A DNA stretch of 40,501 nucleotides from FEN-727 sp036508635. GTDB lineage: Bacteria > Actinomycetota > Geothermincolia > Fen-727 > Anoxymicrobiaceae. The notes under the pieces were generated by a model. It worked only from the letters and a program-made list of their open reading frames with translations, was not told the origin of the DNA and searched no databases. Made by a program: the position numbers and the translations under genes. Location of the stretch: the NCBI GenBank assembly GCA_036508635.1, contig DATCGY010000225.1, forward strand, positions 1-40,501. Reading direction: 5' to 3'. Positions 25,639 to 33,408 of the stretch are shown here, piece after piece (position 1 is the stretch's first letter; each line of letters starts with the position of its first letter).

Positions 25639-25907
25639 CGCTTTTCCTCCTTGACCATCTCTATTGCTTCAGTGGGGCACTCGACGGCGCATATACCGCA
25701 TCCCTTGCAATACTGGTAATCTATTTCGAGCTCATCCTTGGTGATACAGGCCTCGGGGCAGAACACCCAGCATAGCAGGCACTTGTTGCACTTCTCATCG
25801 TCCTTGACCGGGCGGAACACGCGCCACTCACCCGTGTCGCCCGAGCAGCCCTTGGTCGGCCTCGAAATGCTCGTGATATAGCCGACAATCTCTTCCTCAC
25901 GGCTCAA
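25635..25907 (-). CDS. porD: Pyruvate:ferredoxin oxidoreductase, delta (ferredoxin-like) subunit
   Basis: A 90-residue protein with two 4Fe-4S motifs: Cys40, 43, 46 and 50 (KCNKCLLCWVFCPEAC) and Cys67, 70, 73 and 77 (CKGCGICAVECPTEAI). It passes electrons from the TPP centre to external ferredoxin. The N-terminal part (GEWRVFRPVKDDEKC) is the usual PorD lead-in. The start TTG at 25905-25907 lies inside the end of porG (11-bp overlap), so it is probably translated by coupling; the ribosome-binding site is weak. Confidence 0.94.
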   Translation of the reverse strand: MSREEEIVGYITSISRPTKGCSGDTGEWRVFRPVKDDEKCNKCLLCWVFCPEACITKDELEIDYQYCKGCGICAVECPTEAIEMVKEEKR

Positions 25908-26535
25908 TGGGGGTCACCCCCGTCCTTGACGTGTCGAAACCTCCAGCAGGTGGCGCCTGTCCGGTGTCCCCGCCATCTCTTGCCAACTGCACCCCGTTCC
26001 AGCCCGCTTTGACAGCAGTATCGTAAGCCTCGGAGTTCTTTCGCTTTGAAGCGACGGAGTGAATTATTTCCAGCACCGACTCGAGTGGTGCCGCCCCCGA
26101 CTGGTTCGCGAGAGTCCCGAGCAGCGGGAGGTTAACCATCGGCATGCCGTCGAACTCGAGGCCGAGGTCGAGCGCGACGCCCGTGGCGTCGATGTAATAG
26201 ACATCCCTCGAGAACCTCTCCGCGAAGCGTTCAGCCAGCTCGCGGCCCGCGTTGACCAACAGCCTGCCCTCGGGCGTGATGCCTTCGGAGAGCGCAAGGC
26301 CCGTAAGGTCGGGGCTCATCACGACGAGAAGGTCAGGATGGTATACCTGGCTCCGAAGATTGATAGGTTTGTCATCGACGCGGACGAACGCTTTCACCGG
26401 GGCGCCGCGCCTCTCCGCACCAAAGAATGGGAACGCCTGGACGTGCTTGTCGACGGAGTACCCGGCCTGGGCGACCCACGTACACAGAGTTACCGCGCCC
26501 TGTCCCCCAAGACCGTGAACCCTTATCTCGAACAA
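25897..26535 (-). CDS. porG: Pyruvate:ferredoxin oxidoreductase, gamma subunit
   Basis: Gamma subunit (212 aa), which contributes to CoA handling. It begins MFEIRVHGLGGQGAVTLCTW; GxGGQG is the family hallmark. KHVQAFPFFGAERRGAPVKA and PMVNLPLLGTLANQSGAAPL are characteristic. The start is TTG at 26533-26535 with GGAAGG upstream. The last 30 residues (QAPPAGGFDTSRTGVTPIEP) form a Gly/Pro-rich tail that extends past the usual end. First gene of the por operon, in the order gamma, delta, alpha, beta. Confidence 0.94.
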   Translation of the reverse strand: MFEIRVHGLGGQGAVTLCTWVAQAGYSVDKHVQAFPFFGAERRGAPVKAFVRVDDKPINLRSQVYHPDLLVVMSPDLTGLALSEGITPEGRLLVNAGRELAERFAERFSRDVYYIDATGVALDLGLEFDGMPMVNLPLLGTLANQSGAAPLESVLEIIHSVASKRKNSEAYDTAVKAGWNGVQLARDGGDTGQAPPAGGFDTSRTGVTPIEP

Positions 26536-26562
26536 CTTCTATCCTTCCTTTCCGCTGTCTGG

Positions 26563-26595
26563 ACCGCGCTGCGGTTTCCCGCTTCGCGTCGCGGG
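26563..26595 (-). promoter_or_regulatory. Two short hairpins in the por leader
   Basis: On the minus strand CCCGC..GCGGG (26595-26578) and ACCGC..GCGGT (26575-26563) form adjacent five-pair hairpins between the terminator at 26621 and the porG start. They may affect translation or be incidental to GC-rich sequence. Confidence 0.3.
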
Positions 26596-26620
26596 CGGAA
26601 TCAGAACACGCGCATAACAT

Positions 26621-26653
26621 AAAACCGCCGACTTGAGACCAACACACGGCGGT
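26621..26653 (-). terminator. Intrinsic terminator after the topA-to-PSP1 operon
   Basis: The minus strand reads ACCGCCG (26653-26647), a 16-base loop, CGGCGGT (26630-26624), then TTTATG: a seven-pair GC stem with a short U-tract. It lies about 70 bp past the PSP1 stop. An AT-rich stretch (26655-26690) precedes it and could hold a por promoter, in which case this hairpin would sit in the por leader. Confidence 0.65.
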
Positions 26654-26721
26654 CATGGAGTATTTATATTATCACTAATACCTGCGGCCCGCGATTGATA
26701 AACACCAATCTCAACACTGCA

Positions 26722-27612
26722 CTATTCGGCGGTTTCCTTCTCGCGGGGCTCCCTCGGCTCGCGATTATCTCGCGGACCCCTCTTGCGGGGCTTCTTCGGG
26801 CGCTCTTGCTGGTCTTTGGGCACATCGAGGTCGTCGAGTGATACCTCGATCCTCTTGCCTCCCTCTATCTCGACCAACACGGCCCTCTTGGGCACCTGGT
26901 AGCCGACGACCTTGCCGGCGCCTTCCTCTGTCTGGACTTCGCTCCAGAGGGGTGGAGCTTTCTGGTTGAACTCCTCGTAAGCGCCCACCTCGTACTTCAG
27001 GCAACACATCAGACGCCCGCATATGCCACTGATCTTCGAAGGGTTGAGCGGGAGGTCCTGTTCCTTGGCCATCTTTATGGAAACCGGGTTGAAGTCCGAG
27101 AGGAACAGGCTGCAGCACAGGTCTCTCCCGCACGGCCCGAGCCCGCCGACCATCTTGGCCTCGTCGCGCACGCCGACCTGTTTGAGCTCTATGCGCGCCT
27201 TGAGCGTCGAAGCGAGGTCTTTTACGAGCTCGCGGAAGTCGACCCTTCCCTCCGCGGTAAAGTAGAAGACGATGCTCGAACCGTCGAAAACGTAATCGAC
27301 GTCGACCAGCTTCATGGGAAGGCCATGCTCGCCGATGAGCCGTTTGGCGGTACGGAACGCCTGCTCTTTTTTCTCGAGGTTCTGGCGCTGCCTTTCGCGG
27401 TCCCTCGTGGTCGCCCTGCGCATTACCTTCTTGAGGGGCTCTTCCAGCTCTTTTTCGTCGACCTCCCTGATGGGAATGACCACTCGCCCGAAACCGACGC
27501 CTTTCGCGGCCGGAACGACCACCTCGTCACCCGGAACGAGGGGCAGTCCCTCGGGGTCGTAGAGGTATACCTTTCCCCCCTGCCGGAAAGAGATGCCTAC
27601 AGCCTTAGGCAT
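26722..27612 (-). CDS. PSP1-domain regulatory protein (RicT/YaaT family)
   Basis: 296 residues. The PSP1 domain spans about 50-130. The Cys-rich block GLGPCGRDLCCSLFLSDF followed by SKISGICGRLMCCLKYEVGA is the hallmark of the YaaT/RicT family. In Bacillus RicT joins RicA and RicF in an Fe-S-binding complex that guides RNase Y and affects development; the role here is inferred only by family. The C-terminus is a Lys/Arg/Pro-rich charged tail. Its start (ATG 27610-27612) overlaps the end of holB by eight bases, the same pairing as in Firmicutes and some Actinomycetota. Confidence 0.9.
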   Translation of the reverse strand: MPKAVGISFRQGGKVYLYDPEGLPLVPGDEVVVPAAKGVGFGRVVIPIREVDEKELEEPLKKVMRRATTRDRERQRQNLEKKEQAFRTAKRLIGEHGLPMKLVDVDYVFDGSSIVFYFTAEGRVDFRELVKDLASTLKARIELKQVGVRDEAKMVGGLGPCGRDLCCSLFLSDFNPVSIKMAKEQDLPLNPSKISGICGRLMCCLKYEVGAYEEFNQKAPPLWSEVQTEEGAGKVVGYQVPKRAVLVEIEGGKRIEVSLDDLDVPKDQQERPKKPRKRGPRDNREPREPREKETAE

Positions 27613-28735
27613 AGAGCGCCTCCTGGAGGCCGAGCAGGGTGCTTTCTATGTTTAGCTGCGGCGTGACGTTCTGCTCCGCCGCCCTTATGCTCTCTTCTAT
27701 CAATTCTATGCACCTCAGCAGTTTGTTGAGTGGCAACGCACTCGCTTCCTCTGCAATCTCCGGTTCGAGGTCGCGGTTGACCAGTAGCCCCGCGTCGCCC
27801 CCTTCCTTGTATATCAGGATATCACGATACCACCAGGACAGCGTGGAGAGCACTTCCTTCACTCCGCGCAGCTCCTCTTTCAACTGCTCCCGCTTGAGCT
27901 CCTCGTCGAACTCCTTTCCAAAACGTCGGACCACCGCGTTGTCAAGAGAGCCGTCGTCTAGGAGCTGCTTCTTCTCCTGGTAATCCGCCGCAAGCTCTTC
28001 GACAGGCGCGCGAACCTCCCTGTGGAGCTCTCCGGCCATCTCCAGCACCCTGTTGAGGTCAGCGCGCCGCAGGGCCCTCGCGGTCTTGACCACGTTGTCT
28101 CTGCGGGTAAGCCTCCAAGGCTCGTCGCACCAGTCGAGTGCCCTTCCCAGGACGCCGCCCGTCAGCCGCGCTATGAGGTCCGCGCGAGCTTCCGTGACAC
28201 CCCTTGTCTCGACCAGGTACTCTTTCAGGTCTTCAATCGGGATATTGGCGAACCTTATCTCCTGGCAGCGCGAGCGTATCGTCGGGAGCACGGCGCCCGC
28301 ATTGTCTGTGACGAGCACGAAGACCACGTCTCCCGGTGGCTCCTCTAGGACCTTGAGCAGCGTCGAGGCGCCCTCCTCCCACATGCGCTCCGCGTTCTTT
28401 ATGATATAGACCTTTCGGTCCGCTTCGGCAGGCCGCCTGAAGGCGTCCATCCGCACGGCGCGGATCGCATCGACCGGGATGTTCTTGCCTGCCGGCTTTA
28501 TGACCGTTACGTCCGGATGCTTTCCCTCGAGGACCCTCCGGCAGATGTTACAGGTCCCACAGCCTCCCTGCGGACATAGCAGCGCCGCGGCGAACGCGCG
28601 TGCGACCATGAACTTACCGACCGCTCGAGGACCGGTAAAGATATAAGCGTGGTTTGTGCGGTTTTGTTCGACAGCCCGCTGCAGGCTGAGCTTTGCGGCC
28701 GTGTGGCCGACCACCGTATCCCAGAGCGTCGCCAA
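27605..28735 (-). CDS. holB: DNA polymerase III delta' subunit
   Basis: Clamp-loader subunit (376 aa) that helps load the sliding clamp. The start TTG 28733-28735 has GGAGG five bases upstream. DTVVGHTAAKLSLQRAVEQN opens the AAA+ domain, and GPRAVGK (35-41) is the P-loop position. A zinc module is formed by Cys54, 59, 62 and 65 (CPQGGCGTCNIC). VYIIKNAERMWEEGASTLLK, VLEEPPGDVVFVLVT and LPTIRSRCQEIRF are the usual delta' motifs. It lies between tmk and the PSP1 gene, a conserved trio. Confidence 0.94.
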   Translation of the reverse strand: MATLWDTVVGHTAAKLSLQRAVEQNRTNHAYIFTGPRAVGKFMVARAFAAALLCPQGGCGTCNICRRVLEGKHPDVTVIKPAGKNIPVDAIRAVRMDAFRRPAEADRKVYIIKNAERMWEEGASTLLKVLEEPPGDVVFVLVTDNAGAVLPTIRSRCQEIRFANIPIEDLKEYLVETRGVTEARADLIARLTGGVLGRALDWCDEPWRLTRRDNVVKTARALRRADLNRVLEMAGELHREVRAPVEELAADYQEKKQLLDDGSLDNAVVRRFGKEFDEELKREQLKEELRGVKEVLSTLSWWYRDILIYKEGGDAGLLVNRDLEPEIAEEASALPLNKLLRCIELIEESIRAAEQNVTPQLNIESTLLGLQEALYA

Positions 28736-28748
28736 AAGTGCCTCCGGA

Positions 28749-29405
28749 TCAAATGATCTTGCTTACCTCACGGAAGACGCGCTGATGGACCATCTCCGGG
28801 GTTCCCGTGGCGTCGACGGTGATATATCTGTACGAGTAGATCCGTTGGAGCATGCTGTACGCGTAGCGGACGTTCTCGTGGAACTCCCGCCTCTCGCGCT
28901 CTATCCTGTCGAGCTCGCGCCCTGCGACCCTGGCCAGGCCGTCCTCCACGGGCAGGTCCAGGAAGACCGTGAGGTTTGGCTCGAGGCCCCCGGTCGCCCA
29001 GTCGTTCAGGTTCTTGACCGGCTCCAACCCGCAGCCGCGCCCAACCCCCTGGTACGCCAGCGAGCTGTCTACGAACCTGTCGCTGATGACTATTTTTCCC
29101 TTCTGAAGGGCGGGTTTGATCACGTCCTTCACCTGCTGAGCGCGGTCGGCCGCGAACAGCAGCGCCTCGGTCACTGGTGCTATGGGCGCCCCAGGCTCGA
29201 GAAGGAGTTCCCGTATCTTGGAGCCGATGGGAGTCCCTCCGGGTTCTCGAACCAGGATAGCGTCTTTCCCGTCTGTTTCCAGCCGGCTCATGAGCATAGC
29301 CGCCTGCGTGCTCTTTCCCACTCCCTCGCCACCCTCGAACGTTATGAAAGTGCCGAGGATCACGGAGGGATCGTGCACCGGCTGTGATGTGGTCCGTTTC
29401 GCCAC
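28749..29405 (-). CDS. tmk: Thymidylate kinase
   Basis: Phosphorylates dTMP to dTDP. The GTG start at 29403-29405 is chosen because GGAGGT lies six bases upstream, giving 218 residues; the frame extends further 5' without a good site. The P-loop TFEGGEGVGKSTQ (residues 22-34) follows a short N-terminal lead. DRFVDSSLAYQGVGRGCG contains the DR(Y/F) motif. FLDLPVEDGLARVAGR and the C-terminal region complete the family pattern. Confidence 0.96.
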   Translation of the reverse strand: MAKRTTSQPVHDPSVILGTFITFEGGEGVGKSTQAAMLMSRLETDGKDAILVREPGGTPIGSKIRELLLEPGAPIAPVTEALLFAADRAQQVKDVIKPALQKGKIVISDRFVDSSLAYQGVGRGCGLEPVKNLNDWATGGLEPNLTVFLDLPVEDGLARVAGRELDRIERERREFHENVRYAYSMLQRIYSYRYITVDATGTPEMVHQRVFREVSKII

Positions 29406-29465
29406 GTTTTGACCTCCGGGAGAATGGGTGGATCGAAGCTCAAGACTGAGCATAGTATACAAGCT

Positions 29466-30014
29466 CTAATCGCGTCTATAACGCGCATGCCTCGAAGCAA
29501 TGAAATCCGTGCCAGAAGAATCGATGGCGACGAGCACCGGGAACCGGACGATCGTGACCCGGCGGACCGCTTCCGGCCCGAGGTCGTCCCACGCGACGGG
29601 TTCCATCGCTACGACCATTCCGCCGTACAACGCGGCGATACCTCCTATTGCAGCGAAATAAACGGTTCCGTTGGACTCATGCACCGCCGTGGATTCAGCG
29701 GACCTGGGTCCCTTGCCGATTGTCGCCACCACGCCCCGGTCGAACAGCATCTCGAGAAAGTGGTCCATGCGCGCGGCTGTCGTAGGGCCTATGGCTCCGG
29801 TCGGCCTGCCGGCGGCCGGCGGCGTAGGCCCGGCATGGAACACGACCTGTCCCGCCAGCTCGAAAGGCGGCCTCCCACCCTCAGCCAGAAGGCTGTCGAG
29901 ACGTCCGAGCGCGGCGTCCCTCATCGTGAGGACCTGCCCGGTAAGCACTATGTCATCGCCGGCCGCGAGAGAGCGAAGCTCCCCGATGTCAGGGGGAGTC
30001 AGAAGTTCCTTCAC
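29466..30014 (-). CDS. Fumarate hydratase class I, beta subunit
   Basis: C-terminal subunit of the two-subunit oxygen-sensitive Fe-S fumarase, 182 residues. The start GTG 30012-30014 has GGGAGG eight bases upstream and overlaps the end of the MFS gene by 26 bp. DIVLTGQVLTMRDAALGRL, FHAGPTPPAAGRPTGAIGPT and AARMDHFLEMLFDRGVVATI are typical of the swivelling beta domain. Related tartrate dehydratase subunits look similar. The nearby malate dehydrogenase makes fumarase the better call. The alpha subunit is encoded 1.6 kb upstream, on the far side of the transporter. Confidence 0.9.
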   Translation of the reverse strand: MKELLTPPDIGELRSLAAGDDIVLTGQVLTMRDAALGRLDSLLAEGGRPPFELAGQVVFHAGPTPPAAGRPTGAIGPTTAARMDHFLEMLFDRGVVATIGKGPRSAESTAVHESNGTVYFAAIGGIAALYGGMVVAMEPVAWDDLGPEAVRRVTIVRFPVLVAIDSSGTDFIASRHARYRRD

Positions 30015-31572
30015 GGGGCTCACCTCCCTCGCCCTCCTGTTGTTTCTCCGGTTGTATGAAGACAAAGCCCGGCTCTATTTCTGGCATCGGACCCCTTGGC
30101 AATTCGCCTCCCTGGGGCCCTTGTCCCTCAGCGGACTCAAACCAGCGATGCAGGCTCCTGATAGCGACGATGCCTCCGATAATGACGACTACAGCGCCGA
30201 CCATAAGGGCGAGCATCGCCGGGTAGAAGCTCTTGCTGTAAAACCCGATGTTGAGCGTCTTGCTGACCGGCTTCGCTGCCGTCCACGGTATCCACACATG
30301 GAACAGCGCGGCTATTACGGCGAATATTCCCATCGAGAGCAAGAAACACGTCCGCATGATCGTCTGGAAAGCCGCGAACACGCGTCCGCGTTTATCCTCG
30401 TCCAGGTTCTGGTGCAACAGGGTGTAGGCGGTGACCAGCAGGTAACCGAGCATTGTGCCGCCGATGAATATCACCACCGCCGACATCGGGTAGAAGTCGA
30501 TGAGCGCGAACGCGAACATCGCTATTCCGAATCCGACGACCGCGCGCCCGAACCATTTCTGGACCGGCAGATACTTCGAGGCGACCGGCGAGAGAGCGGC
30601 TCCTACGACTATTCCCACCATCAGGAAAGTGATTATGAGCGTAAACTTGGCTCCCACGGCGTGAAGGACCTGCTGCGCGAAAGGCGCCCCGAGTATGTAA
30701 AGCGAGCCACCCCCGATCAGGCCGATTATCATGACCCCGAGGATAGACCTCGTAAGCAGGTTGGTCCGCATGAAACCGATGCCGTCCTTGAAGTCTTTCC
30801 AGATCTGCCCACGCTCTATCTTGGGCATCTTGCCTGAGTACTTCCTCGGGAAGGCGATGGTGAAAATGAGCATCGCGGAGACAATGAACGTGAGAGCGTC
30901 GACGATGAACGCGAACTGGTGCTGGAACTTGTCGAGGGGCTCGATGCTCGCCACTAGTGGGAACTTGTAGATGAGCGCCGCCAGCCCGAGGATGACCGTG
31001 GCAACCATCGTGCCGAGAGCCATCGTCAGGTAGGTGCTGGTCGAATTCATCGAGTTGGCCGTCATGACCTCTTCCTTGCCGACGAGGTCGGGTATCGATG
31101 AGTCCTTGGCGGGGCCGAACATGAGCGAGAACGTCTCGATGCAGAAGACGAGGGCGCATATTATCCATAAAGAGTTTGCGAACGCCAGGCCGACGACGAG
31201 CACGCAACGCGATATCTCGCAGACGATCATCAGCGTCTTTTTTTCCAGCCGGTCAACGAAGGCGCCGGCCAGCAGGCCGAAGAGAAAAGCAGGCAGGAAC
31301 CTGAAAGTCATCATGATGGCCAGGCCCGTTGAGCCTCCGAGCCGGTTGACGCTGTCGAGGAGGATTCCGACGATGACCCAGTCCCCCATGCTGGATATGC
31401 CTTGGCCGATCCAGAGCGACATGAAATTGCGGTTGCGGACGACCTGCCGGAAAGACGACAGCTCGAGCGATACCTGGGCGGCGGGCTCCTGCTTGTCCTC
31501 ACCGGCTTCGCCGGACCCGGACTCTTCCGCGCCCCCATGGGTCTTCTTCACATCATCGACATCGTCGTCCAC
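29989..31572 (-). CDS. Major facilitator superfamily transporter
   Basis: 527 residues with about 12 membrane segments between positions 45 and 480. The N-terminus is a long acidic cytoplasmic segment (about 35 residues) and the C-terminus a hydrophilic tail. VVRNRNFMSLWIGQGISSMG at the first helix and GLLAGAFVDRLEKKTLMIVC (the loop 2-3 motif) resemble the EntS/MFS_3 exporters. It starts ten bases after the fumarase alpha stop and ends inside the fumarase beta start, so it is translated as part of the fumarase operon. The substrate is unknown; a dicarboxylate is a guess from position only. Confidence 0.85.
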   Translation of the reverse strand: MDDDVDDVKKTHGGAEESGSGEAGEDKQEPAAQVSLELSSFRQVVRNRNFMSLWIGQGISSMGDWVIVGILLDSVNRLGGSTGLAIMMTFRFLPAFLFGLLAGAFVDRLEKKTLMIVCEISRCVLVVGLAFANSLWIICALVFCIETFSLMFGPAKDSSIPDLVGKEEVMTANSMNSTSTYLTMALGTMVATVILGLAALIYKFPLVASIEPLDKFQHQFAFIVDALTFIVSAMLIFTIAFPRKYSGKMPKIERGQIWKDFKDGIGFMRTNLLTRSILGVMIIGLIGGGSLYILGAPFAQQVLHAVGAKFTLIITFLMVGIVVGAALSPVASKYLPVQKWFGRAVVGFGIAMFAFALIDFYPMSAVVIFIGGTMLGYLLVTAYTLLHQNLDEDKRGRVFAAFQTIMRTCFLLSMGIFAVIAALFHVWIPWTAAKPVSKTLNIGFYSKSFYPAMLALMVGAVVVIIGGIVAIRSLHRWFESAEGQGPQGGELPRGPMPEIEPGFVFIQPEKQQEGEGGEPREGTSDSP

Positions 31573-31582
31573 GCGGTCTTCC

Positions 31583-32425
31583 TTAGATCTGTACGGTCTT
31601 GCGCCTGAGAGCGTGGCAGTTTACGCTCACCGCCACTGGAAGCGTCGCCATGTGGCAGGGAGCCTCCAGTATCCGTGCGCCAATGCATGTCACCGTGCCA
31701 CCCACAGCGCCGGGCCCTATGCCAAGCCTGTTCATGCGCTCGACCAGTTCCTCTTCGCGGACTCGCATCACGGGGTCGGTCGTCTCGACATCCAGGGGCC
31801 TCATCAGCGCTTTCTTGGCGAGCCTGGGCGCCCGCTCGAAGCTGCCGCCGACGCCGACGCCCAACACCAGCGGTGGGCAGGCCCTCGCGCCGAGCCGCTC
31901 GACAACGCCAGCAATAAAATCGAGCGCCCCCTCCCACCCCGCGCCGGGTGGCATCATCGCCAGCCTCGATGCCATCTCGCTTCCGCCACCTTTGGCGATA
32001 ACACCGAGCGTGGTGGTCTCCGAACTCCCCGCTTTGACTTCGACCAGTGGAGGAGTGTTGTCTCCGGTGTTTATGCGGCCGCCGAGCGGGTCACTGATCA
32101 CCGAAGGCCTGAGGGCGCCGCGACCCGTCGCGCGCGCGACTGCCTGAGATGCCTCGAGATCAAGGTCGCCCACTATCGCGGTGCCTTCCCCTAGAGTCAG
32201 GTAGATGGTAAAGACACCCGTGTCCTGGCAGATCGGGACTCCGAGTTCGGAAGCTACGCGCGCATTCTCCAGGATGAGCTCGAGGACAGACCGGCCTGCC
32301 GGTGATTCTTCCTTTTTCGAAAAGGAGCCGAGGGCTTCGGTTACATCAGGGGGGAGGTCTGTAGATATCTCGAGGCAGAGCTGCTCGATGTTCTCGCCTA
32401 GCCCGGAGGCCTCAATCGCTCTCAT
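31583..32425 (-). CDS. Fumarate hydratase class I, alpha subunit
   Basis: Fe-S-binding subunit (280 aa) of the two-subunit fumarase, hydrating fumarate to malate. Cluster cysteines are expected in VPICQDTGVFTIYL, RACPPLVLGVGVGGSF and EAPCHMATLPVAV. Other signatures are NTGDNTPPLVEV, IAKGGGSEMASRLAMMPPGA and GGTVTCIGARILEAPCHMA. The start ATG 32423-32425 overlaps the mdh end by 14 bp; an in-frame start six codons further up is possible. It is split from its beta partner by the MFS gene. Confidence 0.93.
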   Translation of the reverse strand: MRAIEASGLGENIEQLCLEISTDLPPDVTEALGSFSKKEESPAGRSVLELILENARVASELGVPICQDTGVFTIYLTLGEGTAIVGDLDLEASQAVARATGRGALRPSVISDPLGGRINTGDNTPPLVEVKAGSSETTTLGVIAKGGGSEMASRLAMMPPGAGWEGALDFIAGVVERLGARACPPLVLGVGVGGSFERAPRLAKKALMRPLDVETTDPVMRVREEELVERMNRLGIGPGAVGGTVTCIGARILEAPCHMATLPVAVSVNCHALRRKTVQI

Positions 32426-33356
32426 CGGCGGCAACCGTTTCAAGCTCGAACACTCGCTTGCCTACGCCCTCGGCGGCGCGGGCCAGTGCTTCGGCCTCCC
32501 GCTCTGAGAGCGTCAATTCTACGATCTCCCCGATCCCCGCACGGACCAGGCGGGCCGGAACACCCAGGAAGATCCCTTTTACTCCGTACTGGCCATCCAG
32601 GTAGGCCGAGACGGGGAGAACTCGTCCCGTGTCGCCGAGAACGGCAAGCGCGGTGGCCCCCACGGAGACCGCCGGCGCGAAGTATGCGCTGCCGGTCTTC
32701 AGATACTTGACGATCTCGGCCCCACCGTCACGCGTTCTCTGAACGACCTCGTCGAGGTCCGCGGGCTCGATAGCTTCCGACAGCGGCCTGTCCGACGCTC
32801 GCGACCAGTCGACGAGGGGGGCCATGTCGTCGCCATGCGTGCCCAGCACCATGGCGGTCACGTCTCTCGTCCGAACGCCCGCGAGCGAGTCGAGGAAATA
32901 GAGCATTCGCGAGGTGTCGAGCACTCCAGCCATGCCCATGACGCGTGAGGTGTCGAATCCGCCGGCCTTCCAGGCCAGGTAAGTCATCTCGTCGACCGGG
33001 TTGGTCACGATTATCACTACCGCTTCGGGCGTGTAAGCCTCAACGGCCCGCGCGATAGAAGTGACAACGGGTACGTTCTTCGATATCAGGTCCAGGCGGG
33101 ACATGCCGGGGAGCCTCGGATACCCGGCCGTGATTATCACGAGGTCGGAGCCTTCCACCAGTGACGCGTCCGTTCCGCCTAGTAGCGTCGATGTCGAGCC
33201 CGTATACGGCAGGGATTGGCCGATGTCAGTGGCAAGTCCCACTGCCTTGCCTTCCTCTACATCTACCAGAGCCAGTTCGAGGCTCGCGGAAAGGGCAAGG
33301 TAGAACGCCGTAGTCGCTCCGACGTGGCCTGCCCCGAAAATCGTCACCTTGTCCAT
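32412..33356 (-). CDS. mdh: Malate dehydrogenase (LDH/MDH superfamily)
   Basis: NAD-dependent interconversion of malate and oxaloacetate. 314 residues. The start ATG 33354-33356 follows a GGAGGG site. FGAGHVGATTAFYLAL is the NAD-binding motif. The substrate loop AGYPRLPGMSRLDLISKN has the Arg that selects malate over lactate. IIVTNPVDEMTYLAWKAGGF and the catalytic His in VLGTHGDDMAPL complete the pattern. It is followed by fumarase alpha with an overlap, so malate and fumarate steps are expressed together. A lactate dehydrogenase is less likely because of the loop residue. Confidence 0.94.
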   Translation of the reverse strand: MDKVTIFGAGHVGATTAFYLALSASLELALVDVEEGKAVGLATDIGQSLPYTGSTSTLLGGTDASLVEGSDLVIITAGYPRLPGMSRLDLISKNVPVVTSIARAVEAYTPEAVVIIVTNPVDEMTYLAWKAGGFDTSRVMGMAGVLDTSRMLYFLDSLAGVRTRDVTAMVLGTHGDDMAPLVDWSRASDRPLSEAIEPADLDEVVQRTRDGGAEIVKYLKTGSAYFAPAVSVGATALAVLGDTGRVLPVSAYLDGQYGVKGIFLGVPARLVRAGIGEIVELTLSEREAEALARAAEGVGKRVFELETVAADESD

Positions 33357-33408
33357 GCGCCCTCCAACCTCCACGTACGAGCCGGTCCCTCGGCGCCGGG
33401 CTGTTCGG

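Noticed and set aside
29466..32425. Tartrate dehydratase instead of fumarase
   Set aside because: The families are close, but linkage to malate dehydrogenase and the alpha/beta motifs favour fumarase.
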